DNA of 64,000 nt from Chromatiales bacterium (GCA_022360905.1 JAKSBX010000156.1:62001-126000); one strand, 5' to 3'. Counted from the first letter of the stretch, positions 39,552-50,849 are shown. Program-made: numbers and translations. The notes: generated from the letters alone by a model not told the origin.

Positions 39552-40520
39552 TTAGAATTTTGCCAATACCGAGCCCCATGTGAAGCCGCCACCAAAGGCT
39601 TCCATGAGAATTGTCTCACCTCGTTTTATTCTTCCATCCCTGACCGCCACATCCAGTGCCAGCGGCACTGAAGCAGCCGAAGTATTACCATGATCTTCCA
39701 CAGTGACCACCACCCGTTCCATCGGAGTCTGCAGTTTCCTCGCAGTGGCATTAATGATACGGATATTGGCTTGATGGGGTATCAGCCAATCAATGTCCGA
39801 TTTTTGCATCCCATTCGCAGCGAGCGTCTCATCCACGATGCGACCGAGGGTGGTCACCGCCACCTTAAAGACCTCGTTGCCTCGCATCTGCATATACGCC
39901 TCACTCTCGCGAAGCTTGTCGTAACCCCGTGAGATACCCGAGGGGACACGCAGCAGGCTTTCATAGGCTCCATCCGCATGCAGGTGAGTCGAGATGATGC
40001 CCGGCTCATTACTCGCCTCGATCACCACAGCACCTGCACCGTCACCAAACAGCACACAGGTATTCCGGTCGTTCCAATCGAGAATCCGTGAAATGGTCTC
40101 AGCACCCACAACCAGCGCCTTTTTGGCCGATCCGGTTTGAATGAATTTGTCAGCGACACCCAGGGCATAGACAAAGCCGGTACATACGGCCTGAACATCA
40201 AACGCCGCGGGGCCGCGGATCCCCAGGCGTGCCTGCAGCAGACATGCGGTGCTCGGAAAGACTTGATCAGCCGTGGTTGTCGCCACCACGATCAGGTCGA
40301 TCTCATCAGGCTTCAGACCCGCCATATCGAGGGCATTCCGCGCGGCCTTTTCAGCCAGATCGCAGGTAAACTCCCCCTCTTCCGCAATGTGGCGTTTACG
40401 GATGCCGGTACGCTCTACGATCCACTGATCGGTAGTATCAACAATCTTTTCGAGGTCGTGATTGGTCACGACTTTCTCAGGCAGATAACCACCTGTGCCG
40501 GTTATACGCGAATAGATCAC
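39552..40520 (-). CDS. fabH: Beta-ketoacyl-ACP synthase III
   Basis: [54 protein letters not shown]. Confidence 0.96.
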   Translation of the reverse strand: MIYSRITGTGGYLPEKVVTNHDLEKIVDTTDQWIVERTGIRKRHIAEEGEFTCDLAEKAARNALDMAGLKPDEIDLIVVATTTADQVFPSTACLLQARLGIRGPAAFDVQAVCTGFVYALGVADKFIQTGSAKKALVVGAETISRILDWNDRNTCVLFGDGAGAVVIEASNEPGIISTHLHADGAYESLLRVPSGISRGYDKLRESEAYMQMRGNEVFKVAVTTLGRIVDETLAANGMQKSDIDWLIPHQANIRIINATARKLQTPMERVVVTVEDHGNTSAASVPLALDVAVRDGRIKRGETILMEAFGGGFTWGSVLAKF

Positions 40521-41539
40521 GCGGTTTCCCTTTTATCCAGATGAGCCTTGACTTGTTCCGCAATGCGGCTTGGCACATCGCTTGAAACCTCTTTGCGGGC
40601 AATGCTGATTGCATTCATAAAGGCAATTTTGTCTGCCCCGCCATGGCTTTTGATTACAATCCCACGCAGTCCCAACAGACTGGCGCCATTGTAGTGTCTA
40701 TGATCAATGCGTTTCGCTAAGCTACGTAATACCGGCAATGCGATCAATCCAGCCAATTGGGTCAGGAGATTCTTTTTGAATTCCAACCGCATGAAATGGC
40801 GGATCATCTTGGCAACCCCTTCACTGCTTTTCAGGGCAATATTTCCAACAAAACCATCGGAAACAATGACATCCGTGCCACCCTGGAAAATATCGTCCCC
40901 TTCAACATAACCTACATAGTTGAGTGAACTGGCGTGCAGCAGTTCATGGGCCTCTTTCACCTGCTCATTACCCTTTATCTCTTCCTGCCCGATATTCAGC
41001 AAACCGATTTTCGGGTTACTGATATCGGTTACCGCAGAGACGGTTTCACTGCCCATAACCGCAAACTGAAACAGGTGTCCAGCGCTGCAATCCACATTCG
41101 CGCCCAGATCGAGCATAAATGTCTGCCCTGTCATGGAGGGTAAAGCGGTAATGATTGCAGGACGATCGATATTCGGTAGCATCTTCAGCACAAATCGGGA
41201 TGTCGCCATCAAGGCGCCGGTATTACCAGCGCTGACACAGGCATCCGCATCCCCGGATTTGACCAGATCAATAGCCACTCTCATGGATGAATCTTTTTTG
41301 TTTCGCAGCGCTTTGGACGGCAGCTCATCCATAGCAACCACTTCAGATGCGTGCTTAATACGCAATCTGTCACCAAATCCATGATTTCCAAGCTTTGCCT
41401 GAAGCGTATCTTCGTCACCGACCAGTATCAGTGCAGTCTCCTTATCCTTGGTCAGATATCCTAAAGCAGCAGGCACTACGACATCTGCGCCGATGTCTCC
41501 GCCCATTGCATCCAGAGAGATTGTGACTGGCCTATTCAT
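40517..41539 (-). CDS. plsX: Phosphate acyltransferase
   Basis: [56 protein letters not shown]. Confidence 0.96.
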   Translation of the reverse strand: MNRPVTISLDAMGGDIGADVVVPAALGYLTKDKETALILVGDEDTLQAKLGNHGFGDRLRIKHASEVVAMDELPSKALRNKKDSSMRVAIDLVKSGDADACVSAGNTGALMATSRFVLKMLPNIDRPAIITALPSMTGQTFMLDLGANVDCSAGHLFQFAVMGSETVSAVTDISNPKIGLLNIGQEEIKGNEQVKEAHELLHASSLNYVGYVEGDDIFQGGTDVIVSDGFVGNIALKSSEGVAKMIRHFMRLEFKKNLLTQLAGLIALPVLRSLAKRIDHRHYNGASLLGLRGIVIKSHGGADKIAFMNAISIARKEVSSDVPSRIAEQVKAHLDKRETA

Positions 41540-41566
41540 TTGAAGATAAATTCACCCAAATAAGAA

Positions 41567-41600
41567 GAACCCGTCAGAGGCCATTGCCCCACACGGGTTC
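41567..41600 (-). terminator. Inverted repeat between rpmF and plsX
   Basis: GAACCCGT-18 nt-ACGGGTTC; no clear T-tract. Confidence 0.3.
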
Positions 41601-41631
41601 CAAACAGGTCATTGAACCGACGAGTTGAGAA

Positions 41632-41811
41632 TCACTCGCCTTTGGTATCGACTACTTTACGGCCTTTATAGAAACCATCCGCAGTCACGTGGTGACGCAG
41701 GTGAGTTTCACCGGAAGTTGAATCAATAGAGAGGGTCTCACTCTTCAGACCGTCATGTGCACGGCGCATACCGCGCTTAGATGGGGTCTTTTTGTTTTGT
41801 TGAACAGCCAT
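41632..41811 (-). CDS. rpmF: 50S ribosomal protein L32
   Basis: Hand translation: [59 protein letters not shown]; too short for the supplied ORF track. Confidence 0.96.
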   Translation of the reverse strand: MAVQQNKKTPSKRGMRRAHDGLKSETLSIDSTSGETHLRHHVTADGFYKGRKVVDTKGE

Positions 41812-41847
41812 AGCTGATCTCCTGAAAAAATTTATACAAACTAAAAA

Positions 41848-42375
41848 CTAATGCCTGTCCTTTTTTAGCGCGGACAACACGGCAAACGGATTTTCCTGTT
41901 GCTCAGGTTCTGACACCTGTGGCTCCTCATCTGAGACAAACTCATGAGGCACCTGACAAACATCTGTGTCGTGCATCGGCACTTGAGGCAGTGCCAAAAG
42001 AAGCTCATCTTCGATCAGCTCCCTGAAATTCACCACACCCTCTTCTACCAGACATGGGTCCAGATCTTCAGGCAACCTCTCAGCTTCATTCAGTCCTTGA
42101 ACAAAGACCACCGAGAACCTTCTCTCTACAGGAAATCTCAATGCCCCAAGACAGCGTTGGCACTCTAGTGTCAACTCGGTCCGGACATTCCCGTCAAGCC
42201 GGGCATGCCGCTGCTCGTCACGACTGAAGCTTAAATTGAACAAGACCTCGCCATCTGCCTGCATCAGGCAATCTCGGAGTCTCACAAAAGCCTCAACAGG
42301 CAACTCTCCGCTGACCTCTTTGCCGAGATCAGCGAAACGCCAGGGATCCAATCGATCGGGAAAGCGCTTCGACAT
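41848..42375 (-). CDS. YceD / DUF177 family protein
   Basis: RLDGNVRTELTLECQRCLGALRFPVERRFSVVFV...DLDPCLVEEGVVNFRELIEDELLLALPQVP; directly upstream of rpmF. Confidence 0.92.
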   Translation of the reverse strand: MSKRFPDRLDPWRFADLGKEVSGELPVEAFVRLRDCLMQADGEVLFNLSFSRDEQRHARLDGNVRTELTLECQRCLGALRFPVERRFSVVFVQGLNEAERLPEDLDPCLVEEGVVNFRELIEDELLLALPQVPMHDTDVCQVPHEFVSDEEPQVSEPEQQENPFAVLSALKKDRH

Positions 42376-42398
42376 AAGCGCGAGATAATATTATGAGA

Positions 42399-42431
42399 CC
42401 ACCTCTCATGTCAAAATGACATGAGAGGTGG
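42399..42431 (-). terminator. Strong hairpin downstream of oadB
   Basis: CCACCTCTCATGTCA-AAA-TGACATGAGAGGTGG (perfect 15-bp stem, 3-nt loop) between the oadB stop (42452) and yceD start (42375). Confidence 0.75.
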
Positions 42432-42451
42432 GGTCCCGCCGGACTGCGGAG

Positions 42452-43591
42452 TTAACCGCCAACCATCGCCAGCAGAATACCTGCAGCTACCGCCGAACCG
42501 ATCACGCCCGCCACATTCGGCCCCATGGCGTGCATCAGCAGAAAATTGTGGTGATTGGTCTCCAGGCCTACCTTGTTGACCACCCGGGCCGCCATAGGTA
42601 CGGCGGAAACCCCGGCTGCACCAATCAGCGGGTTGACCTTGCCCCCGGTGACCCGATGCATGATTTTACCCATGATTACACCGGCCGCCGTGCCAATACA
42701 GAAAGCAAAGGCGCCCAAAGTCAGGATTCCAAGCGTATCGATGGTCAGAAACTTATCTGCAGAGAGCTTGGAGCCGACCGCCAGCCCGAGGAAAATCGTC
42801 ACGATATTGATGATTTCGTTTTGCGCGGCATGACTCAGACGCTCCACCACACCACTTTCACGAAGCAGGTTGCCGAAGGTCAGCATGCCGATCAACGGCG
42901 CTGCCGAGGGTAGAAAGATGATACACAGCAAAAGCACCGCGAATGGAAACAGTACCTTCTCTAACTTATTGACATGCCTCAACTGCTGCATCTCGACATT
43001 ACGTTCTGCCTCGGTTGTCAGCAAGCGCATGATCGGTGGCTGGATGATCGGCACCAGCGCCATATAGGAGTAGGCCGCCACCGCGATCGCACCCAACAGG
43101 TCTGGTGCCAGTCTGGAAGCGAGAAAAATCGCTGTCGGTCCATCCGCGCCACCGATGATCGCAATCGCTGAAGCCTCAGCCAGGGTGAAATCGAAACCGG
43201 GAACAAAATTCAGCGCCAAGGCGCCCAACAGAGTGACGAAAATACCGAACTGAGCGGCCGCTCCCAACAACAGGGTCCACGGCATGGCAATCAATGCCCC
43301 GAAATCAGTAAGCGCTCCGACTCCCATGAAGATCAGCAGCGGAAACACGCCAGTCTCTATCCCCACACTGTAGATAAGGCCCAGCAGCCCATCGCTACCG
43401 CCGATTCCAGCTAGCGGGATATTACTCAGAATGGCGCCGAATCCGATCGGCAGCAGCAGCAGTGGTTCGAATTTTTTCACCACAGCTAAGTAGATCAATG
43501 CACAGCCAACGCCCATCATCAGGACCTGGCCCCACTCCAGATTCGCCAGACCAGTCGACTGCCATAGCGGTTCTAAGCCTATTTCAACCAT
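42452..43591 (-). CDS. oadB: Na+-translocating decarboxylase (oxaloacetate decarboxylase) beta subunit
   Basis: [63 protein letters not shown]. Confidence 0.95.
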   Translation of the reverse strand: MVEIGLEPLWQSTGLANLEWGQVLMMGVGCALIYLAVVKKFEPLLLLPIGFGAILSNIPLAGIGGSDGLLGLIYSVGIETGVFPLLIFMGVGALTDFGALIAMPWTLLLGAAAQFGIFVTLLGALALNFVPGFDFTLAEASAIAIIGGADGPTAIFLASRLAPDLLGAIAVAAYSYMALVPIIQPPIMRLLTTEAERNVEMQQLRHVNKLEKVLFPFAVLLLCIIFLPSAAPLIGMLTFGNLLRESGVVERLSHAAQNEIINIVTIFLGLAVGSKLSADKFLTIDTLGILTLGAFAFCIGTAAGVIMGKIMHRVTGGKVNPLIGAAGVSAVPMAARVVNKVGLETNHHNFLLMHAMGPNVAGVIGSAVAAGILLAMVGG

Positions 43592-43592
43592 A

Positions 43593-45398
43593 TCAGGAAA
43601 GACTCAACAGCGGGGTTCCAACCTGTACGGCATCACCCTCTTTAACCAATACCTGAGACACGGTACCTGCTGAATTTGCACGTACTTCGGTCTCCATCTT
43701 CATTGCTTCCAGCACCATCACCACGTCACCCGCAGCCACCTGCTGACCGGCTGACACTTTGATGGCATGGATGTTTCCAGACAACGGTGCGGTAATGTCA
43801 GTACCACCCGCCGGTGCGGGCGCTGCCGTAGGTGCAGGTGCAGCAGCGGCGGCTGCAGGTGTCACATCCGTCACAGCGCCAGCTGGGGAGACCTTGACGT
43901 TATAGGTCACACCGTTGACTTCAACCTGGTAGGCCTCAGGCCCACCGGCCGGTGCCGCCGCAGGCGCCGAGGCCGGAGCGGCGCTCGGAGCCGGTGTTTC
44001 TGTACCCGGTGCTGGCTCAAACGCATCCGGATTGTCTCTGTTTTTGAGAAACTTCAGACCAACCTGAGGGAAGAGCGCATAGATGAGTACGTCATCAACT
44101 TCATCTTTTGCCACTTTGATGCCGTGTTCATCGACCAGACCACGGAATTCCGCGGTCAACTTGTCCATCTCGGCATCGATCAGATCGGCTGGACGGCAGG
44201 TAATGGCCTCTTCGCCATCTTTCAGAACCCTGGACTGAAGCTCAGCATTGACCGGGGCCGGTGTCGCACCGTATTCCCCTTTCAATACGCCTTCAGTCTC
44301 TTTGGCGATGCTCTTGTAGCGCTCGCCCATCAGCACATTGATAACCGCTTGGGTTCCGACAATCTGGGAAGTCGGCGTGACCAGTGGAATGTAGCCCAGA
44401 TCCTCGCGTACTTTGGGAATCTCCTCCAGCACATCATCGAGTTTGTCAGAAGCACCCTGCTCCCTGAGTTGATTCTCCATGTTGGTCAACATGCCTCCAG
44501 GCACCTGAGCAACCAGAATCCGGGAGTCCACACCCTTCAGGGAACCTTCGAATTTTGCATATTTTTTACGCACTTCGCGGAAATAGGCTGCAATCTCCTC
44601 CAGCAGGATGAGATCCAATCCGGTATCCCGATCACTCTCCTTGAGAATCGCCACAACGGACTCTGTGGCAGAGTGGCCATAGGTCATACTCATTGAGGAG
44701 ATTGAGGCATCCATCATATCAACACCCGCTTCGGCGCATTTAACTGCGGTCGCCATACTCATCCCTGTGGTTGCATGGCTATGCATCGCAATCGGTATCG
44801 ATATGCTCTCTTTCAGGCGGGTGACCAGTTCATAACCGGTATAGGGATTCAACAGCCCCGCCATGTCCTTGATGCAGATAGAGTGGCAACCCATATCTTC
44901 CATGCTTTTGCACATATCCAGCCAGTACTCCATGTTGTGAACCGGACTTACGGTATACGACATGGTGCCCTGTGCATGTTTATCGACTTTCAAAGTCGCT
45001 TTAACCGCAGTCTCCAGGTTGCGCAGATCGTTCATCGCATCGAAGATACGGAATACGTCAACGCCGTTGGTGGCCGCTCTTTCGACAAATTTATCCACCA
45101 CATCATCCGCATAATGCCGATATCCCAGGATGTTCTGTCCGCGAAACAGCATCTGCATCGGAGTATTCGGCATGGCCGATTTCAGAATGCGGATACGCTC
45201 CCAGGGATCTTCACCAAGGAATCTGATACAGGCGTCGAAAGTTGCCCCGCCCCAGGTTTCCAATGACCAGAAGCCAACTTTATCCAGCTTTTCTGCAATC
45301 GGAAGCATATCGTCGATACGCATTCTGGTCGCAAACAGAGACTGATGCGCATCTCTCAACACAACTTCTGTTATTCCTAGTGGTTTCTTTTCGCTCAT
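43593..45398 (-). CDS. oadA: Oxaloacetate decarboxylase alpha subunit with biotinyl domain
   Basis: [24 protein letters not shown]-like [16 protein letters not shown], Ala/Pro-rich linker, biotin site [11 protein letters not shown]. Confidence 0.95.
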   Translation of the reverse strand: MSEKKPLGITEVVLRDAHQSLFATRMRIDDMLPIAEKLDKVGFWSLETWGGATFDACIRFLGEDPWERIRILKSAMPNTPMQMLFRGQNILGYRHYADDVVDKFVERAATNGVDVFRIFDAMNDLRNLETAVKATLKVDKHAQGTMSYTVSPVHNMEYWLDMCKSMEDMGCHSICIKDMAGLLNPYTGYELVTRLKESISIPIAMHSHATTGMSMATAVKCAEAGVDMMDASISSMSMTYGHSATESVVAILKESDRDTGLDLILLEEIAAYFREVRKKYAKFEGSLKGVDSRILVAQVPGGMLTNMENQLREQGASDKLDDVLEEIPKVREDLGYIPLVTPTSQIVGTQAVINVLMGERYKSIAKETEGVLKGEYGATPAPVNAELQSRVLKDGEEAITCRPADLIDAEMDKLTAEFRGLVDEHGIKVAKDEVDDVLIYALFPQVGLKFLKNRDNPDAFEPAPGTETPAPSAAPASAPAAAPAGGPEAYQVEVNGVTYNVKVSPAGAVTDVTPAAAAAAPAPTAAPAPAGGTDITAPLSGNIHAIKVSAGQQVAAGDVVMVLEAMKMETEVRANSAGTVSQVLVKEGDAVQVGTPLLSLS

Positions 45399-45466
45399 AA
45401 GCTAGCCGCCGTTGTTAATAAAACAGCCTGGTATCAGGTGTTACAATAATGATGAAAAAGTCAGAC

Positions 45467-45727
45467 TCAATGACGAATCGAACGATATTGGTTAATTGCC
45501 GCCGATATTACGGCAACAAGATCGCCACGCATAGTGGCCGGATCCTGGCCTGCCAAGACGGGTGTACTGGCATGTGTGCTAACTGTCCCTTGTCTTTCCA
45601 TCACGGCCATAGCTAGTTTTGACATCCCCTTCATGGCAAAAACCAGAACAAGAAGGAAAGTGAAAACTATCCCCATTCCAAGGAGCATCAGGTTGACGCC
45701 TGATAGCAACAAGTCTTCAATTGGCAT
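45467..45727 (-). CDS. oadG: Oxaloacetate decarboxylase gamma chain
   Basis: 86 aa, single N-terminal TM (LLSGVNLMLLGMGIVFTFLLVLVFAM), upstream of oadA. Confidence 0.88.
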   Translation of the reverse strand: MPIEDLLLSGVNLMLLGMGIVFTFLLVLVFAMKGMSKLAMAVMERQGTVSTHASTPVLAGQDPATMRGDLVAVISAAINQYRSIRH

Positions 45728-45993
45728 TGGATATTTTTACTCTTCGGTGATTATTTTTGTCTTTCTACGTTGGGTGAAGACATGTTGTCAAGCAACATGT
45801 GTATTAACAATATCGATTAACCCTTTGTTTTTAAGCAGATAATACTCCATTTATTTAGAATATACATATTCAGTATTGAGCCCATCAATCAATTCTATAC
45901 CTTCATGAGGCTGCATGGCGAGATTTTTTCAATCCATCGCCACCCTGTCTGGTAAAATGGGTGAAATTTTATTCCTTAAATCCATGGACCAGT

Positions 45994-46602
45994 ATGACCC
46001 AGGTAACCCAGTCTGATCACTTACCGCTCGTATTAGCCTCAAGCTCCCCATTCAGAAGAGAACTGCTCAGCCGACTTGGCTTGGAATTCAGCACATCTTC
46101 ACCCGACGTGGATGAGACCAGGCTGAACAATGAGTCAGCAGAAGCGCTGGTTATGAGGCTATCCCAGCAGAAAGCCATGGCCGTTGCAAAGAGCCACCCC
46201 GAGGCGCTGATTGTCGGTTCGGATCAGGTTGCCACGGTGGACGGGGCGATTTTGGGTAAACCCGGCAATCACGAAAAGGCTGTAGAGCAGCTACTCAACG
46301 CCTCCGGCAAGAAGGTTACTTTTTACACCGGCCTCACCCTTTACAACAGTAAAACCGGACAGAGCCAAACTTGCTGTGAGCCTTTTCATGTTCAATTCAG
46401 AACACTCAATCAAACCGAGATCGAGAATTATCTGTTAAAAGAGCAGCCCTACAACTGTGCCGGCTCCTTCAAATCTGAAGGCCTGGGGATCAGCCTGTTT
46501 GAATATATGGAGGGAGCGGATCCGAATGCCTTGATTGGTCTGCCGCTGATTCGTTTGAACACAATGCTGCGGCAGGAAGGCGTGGACATCCTGGCACAAT
46601 GA
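45994..46602 (+). CDS. Maf-family nucleoside triphosphate pyrophosphatase
   Basis: LVLASSSPFRRELLSRLGLEF, SDQVATVDGAILGKPG, YNCAGSFKSEGLGISLFEYMEGADPNALIGLPL; start at MTQVTQSD. Confidence 0.94.
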   Translation: MTQVTQSDHLPLVLASSSPFRRELLSRLGLEFSTSSPDVDETRLNNESAEALVMRLSQQKAMAVAKSHPEALIVGSDQVATVDGAILGKPGNHEKAVEQLLNASGKKVTFYTGLTLYNSKTGQSQTCCEPFHVQFRTLNQTEIENYLLKEQPYNCAGSFKSEGLGISLFEYMEGADPNALIGLPLIRLNTMLRQEGVDILAQ

Positions 46603-46739
46603 ATGGTCTCATCTCACTAGGCTGAGGCAGATTGATCGATAAGTGGAGATCGGGGCTAACTGGCTAGGACCTGTTAACAGGCTCTAAAGGCAGGCACGCT
46701 CAAAGCCTTGAGTCTTAGATCGATACTAAGTACCGAGCG

Positions 46740-47651
46740 CTAAAATAGTGTATCTTCGATTTTTTTGGTGTCGGCATCGAGATCACCGCCGTTTTCACCC
46801 TGCTCCAGCCTGGCAAAAGCTTTGATGGTGGATCGATCCACCGAAGCCAGGTAGTGATCAGTTCCCTCATGGGCAAGGATATTCGCCACCTGAATGATAT
46901 CCACATAATCGACTGGCGCATCCTCACCCGGATCCCGGCTCAAATCCTCGTGATGGGCTGCCACGTCGATGATAGCCTCATCAAATTTCCACAACTTCAA
47001 GATACTGCCGCCTATATGGGGATGCAGCTTGCGAAGGACCCTGTCCAGAAATTCAGGGTTCTCTATTAATTCTTTGTAATTACACGCTTTAATCAATAGA
47101 GGAATATGCCCGATGTCGTGCACCAGTCCAGCCACCAGAGCCACATCCGGATCCAGTCCTGGCTGTCCTTTGGCCAACATGGCCGCTTGCGCCCCCACTT
47201 TGACAGAATGATTCCACAACTTGTCCATTCGCTTCTCAATCACTTTGACAGAGGTGCGGAAAACCTCTTTCATGGAAACGGCATAGACCGCATTTTTCAC
47301 CCGCTGAAATCCGATCCGGGTAATCGCAGGTTTAATGGTAGCGATTTTATTCATACCCCGGTAGAGGGGGCTGTTGGCGTATCGTATAAGCCGGGCGGTC
47401 AAAGAGGCATCCCGGGCGATGACCTTTTGCAGATCGGATGCCGAGCTGTCCACATCGTTTATGATAATCAGCGCTTCCAGCGCTAAAGCCGGCAAGGTTG
47501 GCAGATAGATATTGTTGGCAAGCAGATCCTCTTTTACCGAGTCGACAAAAGCCTTGGTTGTCGCAGATTCAAGCTGCTTCTGCTCACGCTCCTGTTCCGT
47601 CTCAGTATCTACCCGCTCACCATCTGCAAGTGTAAAAACCGATTTTGTCAT
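46740..47651 (-). CDS. HDOD-domain protein
   Basis: LPTLPALALEALIIINDVDSSASDLQKVIARDASLTARLIRYANSPLY, LVHDIGHIPLL. Confidence 0.9.
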   Translation of the reverse strand: MTKSVFTLADGERVDTETEQEREQKQLESATTKAFVDSVKEDLLANNIYLPTLPALALEALIIINDVDSSASDLQKVIARDASLTARLIRYANSPLYRGMNKIATIKPAITRIGFQRVKNAVYAVSMKEVFRTSVKVIEKRMDKLWNHSVKVGAQAAMLAKGQPGLDPDVALVAGLVHDIGHIPLLIKACNYKELIENPEFLDRVLRKLHPHIGGSILKLWKFDEAIIDVAAHHEDLSRDPGEDAPVDYVDIIQVANILAHEGTDHYLASVDRSTIKAFARLEQGENGGDLDADTKKIEDTLF

Positions 47652-48392
47652 CCGCTTACTGCCAGCCCATTTTATCGAGTTGTGAATTCATAGATTAGGT
47701 GATACCCATCGGTTCCCGCTAGGAAACTGTCCCGTAAGATCAACATGTCACACATATCCAAGCCTTACATGTTGACCGATAAACGTATTATAATTCAATA
47801 GTTAATCACCCCATATTAAATTTTACTTGAACTAAGAGTCCATACTGCTAAGCAAAAAGAGGGGGCGATTGTTGGCCATTGGGACTCACCTAACGCCTGA
47901 ATTAAAAAAACCTGAAAAAGTTAGCGGCAAGACACACCGATTTCTCCAGTTTCCGAACCATTTCAAGCTAGCCGAGTGGCCGCTATGCGTCAAGCATCAC
48001 ACAAATACTGTTTTAAATGGCAAAACAGGCATCTATCTGCAGCTTAACGATAGCGCCATTCAGCTAAAATGGGCGCTTAATTAAACAGACCATTTTTTTA
48101 AATCTTTCACAAAAAATAAATATATTGTTGCCGATAATAGTACCCATCGATGAGCTGTTGGACGAATTTATCCCAATACCGCTCAACTCCATCACCGTGC
48201 CGACCAGGAGTACGCTCTGAGTTGAATATTAGTGATTTATCTCTCATTTCTAGCTTTTGATCAGCCCCATAACTAAAGTATTAACACTTATTTTTCATGT
48301 TGTTACTGAATATATTTAGAATTTTTTTTAACTATTGGTTGTTCAAGTTTTAGCTCGATGAGACGACTCTATGGGTAGGCTAAACAATAAAC

Positions 48393-50849
48393 ATGTCTAA
48401 CGATCAAGACTTTGACGGTATGGCAGAACAAGCACTCAATCGCTTTACTCAGCATACTGGTGACAAGCCGGTAGTGCTTATCGCAGACGATTCACGGGTT
48501 GTCCGGGTATCTCTGAGGAATATTCTTAATGAAACCTGCCAACTCATTGAAGTTGAAGATGGGGAACAGGCTTGGCAGGCCGTTTGCCAGACTCCCTCAA
48601 TCGATATGGTTTTCAGCGACCTCTCCATGCCAAAAATTGATGGTCGCAAGTTATTAACCAATATCAGAAATTCTACAACCGGACGAATATCCAGCCTTCC
48701 GTTCATCGTCGTCACCGGTAATGAAGTAACAGATGCCATCGCCGAAGAGCTTGAGAAGCTTGGGGCATCCGGAATGGTTAGCAAGCCATTTGATCCAACC
48801 TTGATCCGGCATTTCGTTGAAGAGTTATCTACAGAAACAGAACAAGAGACCTCTGCAGAAGCGCATCCCCCCTCAGTTCAGGGTGATTTTCTCGACAATA
48901 CCACGGATAAAACACAATTTTTGGAGATTGCCAGCCGAGAGCTCTCATTCGCGATCCGCAATAAGAATGAACTTGCTTTGGCGCTGGTCAAAGTTGATCA
49001 ATTCAGCAGCATTCTGGACCACTATAGTGAAGCGGCCATAGAACATATCCTATTGGCACTGAAAGAGATCATTGAGAAGCACATCCATCCTGATGACACC
49101 CTGGGCTATTTCGGTGAGGGATGTTTTTCCATATTACGTCCTGCCTCTAATGCCATAGGGACAAAATACCTGGGCCGCAGAATTCTGGAAGATCTCACCT
49201 CCAAGCAGTTCTACCTGGGTGAAGCCGACGAAAGCGTCACCGCCAGCATTGGAATATCAGCTCCGGATATCAAACCGGGAATCCGTTTACAGGATCTTCT
49301 AAAACTTGCAGAAGGACGCCTGAAAGCCGCTTTTGAGAATGGTGGCGATAAAGTCATCGACAAGGGTAATGAGAATCTGACACCGGTATCCATGCAAGAC
49401 AGCATGGAAATATCTAATATCATATCCAATACACAACCCAGCTCACCCCATGTTTTGAGTAAAAGCTCTTCTGAAATCAATCGACTGGCAGCAGAACAGG
49501 TCGCTGAAATCAAGGCTAAATACTCTACTCAAGCGAAAGATTTCGAAGCCCAGTCCAGTCAGATTGCTGAATACAAGAAAGCACTTGAGGATCTGACGGC
49601 TGAGAATAGATCTCTGATCGAAGATGTTAAACATTGGAAAAATGAATCCGCTGAAGCCGAACATCTGCGCAGGCAACTGTTTGAAGTGGAAAGCCAGTTC
49701 CAGCAGCTCAAACTCAAGTTTGGGGATATGCAAAAGCAAAATGATGAGCTGGCACATCGCGCTGAGACCACGGAAAGAGAGAACCGACGACTGATTGACG
49801 AGGAGGAAGAGAGAACTGCCTCGTTAAGGCAATCTCACCAACTTATTGAAGGTGAGAACAAGCGCCTGGAGAGTCAAATCAGCGACCTGAATAGCCGGGC
49901 TGAGAAAGCAGAGTTTGAAAGCCTGAAATCCAACCAGTTGGTCACCAGCCTGAGAGATAACAGCAATCTACTAAAGATGCAGGTCGATCAGCTGCAACAG
50001 GAAGTCAACGAGCTGCGGGAACAGCAGTACCAACAACCCAAAGCAGCTGAGAAACAGGATAGCTCGTTAAGCGACGGGCCCAACTCGGAACTCAAATCAG
50101 ACACCGATCTGTTGGATGAGTTATATCAGCCTGAACTGGCTCTGTCGGCCACCCCGGAGGCCAAGCAGCAAGATAGTCAGGCACAAGCGACTAAAACGGA
50201 CTCGGTTCATCTGTTTCCGGATAAGGAGCAGGTCGACCTGAAACAGAAGCAGGCGAAAGAATCCAGGATTCCACCATTTCGGGTTGAAGCAGAACCGATG
50301 TTTTTCAAGAATGGCTTCAATCCCTCCTCATTCACCATTGCCAGCTTGATACTGTTGGCCATCTTGGTAATCGGTGGTGTCTATTTCTTCACAGTAATGA
50401 GCGCACCGACCACCGATCAACTTGTGTCAGACTCAAAACAGGAGAGATTGCACAACGACGCCCCCCACAAAGCAGCATTGCCGTTAGCCACCGAGGCCCG
50501 TGTTGAACAGACCGGGAATAACAGCAATTCCACTGCCCCGGCAAGCAACAGGGAGCAGGTTGTGGAGAGTCGACGTAAAAATATTCCAACAACCGGGGTG
50601 AGCACTATTTCTGAGGAGCTGAGGCTCGAAAAAGAGTTAACTTTACGCCAGATGGCTGAGGAAGAGTTCAATCGCAGTCTGGTTAACAGCACTCCAACTG
50701 AAACAGAGCTTTCAGTTGAATCGCAAATAATTTCTAATGAGTTGGAATATCAGTCGGAACCAGTCAACGAGGTGCTTCCCTTACCACTTGATTTTGAAGC
50801 AGAGGCTACATCAGTGGATATCGACGCTACTGTCGAAAGTGATAATTAA
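48393..50849 (+). CDS. Receiver / degenerate-GGDEF / coiled-coil / TM hybrid signalling protein
   Basis: Intact REC (LIADDSRVVR, FSDLSMPKIDG, VVTGNE, SKPFD); GGDEF-like domain with FGEGCFSIL at the signature; long Q/E/L-rich coiled coil; single TM (FTIASLILLAILVIGGVYFFTVM) near the C-terminus. Confidence 0.85.
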   Translation: MSNDQDFDGMAEQALNRFTQHTGDKPVVLIADDSRVVRVSLRNILNETCQLIEVEDGEQAWQAVCQTPSIDMVFSDLSMPKIDGRKLLTNIRNSTTGRISSLPFIVVTGNEVTDAIAEELEKLGASGMVSKPFDPTLIRHFVEELSTETEQETSAEAHPPSVQGDFLDNTTDKTQFLEIASRELSFAIRNKNELALALVKVDQFSSILDHYSEAAIEHILLALKEIIEKHIHPDDTLGYFGEGCFSILRPASNAIGTKYLGRRILEDLTSKQFYLGEADESVTASIGISAPDIKPGIRLQDLLKLAEGRLKAAFENGGDKVIDKGNENLTPVSMQDSMEISNIISNTQPSSPHVLSKSSSEINRLAAEQVAEIKAKYSTQAKDFEAQSSQIAEYKKALEDLTAENRSLIEDVKHWKNESAEAEHLRRQLFEVESQFQQLKLKFGDMQKQNDELAHRAETTERENRRLIDEEEERTASLRQSHQLIEGENKRLESQISDLNSRAEKAEFESLKSNQLVTSLRDNSNLLKMQVDQLQQEVNELREQQYQQPKAAEKQDSSLSDGPNSELKSDTDLLDELYQPELALSATPEAKQQDSQAQATKTDSVHLFPDKEQVDLKQKQAKESRIPPFRVEAEPMFFKNGFNPSSFTIASLILLAILVIGGVYFFTVMSAPTTDQLVSDSKQERLHNDAPHKAALPLATEARVEQTGNNSNSTAPASNREQVVESRRKNIPTTGVSTISEELRLEKELTLRQMAEEEFNRSLVNSTPTETELSVESQIISNELEYQSEPVNEVLPLPLDFEAEATSVDIDATVESDN

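Noticed and set aside
43767-44696. 309-aa plus-strand ORF
   Set aside because: Antisense to oadA, Arg/Cys-rich from the Ala/Pro linker; an overlap artefact.
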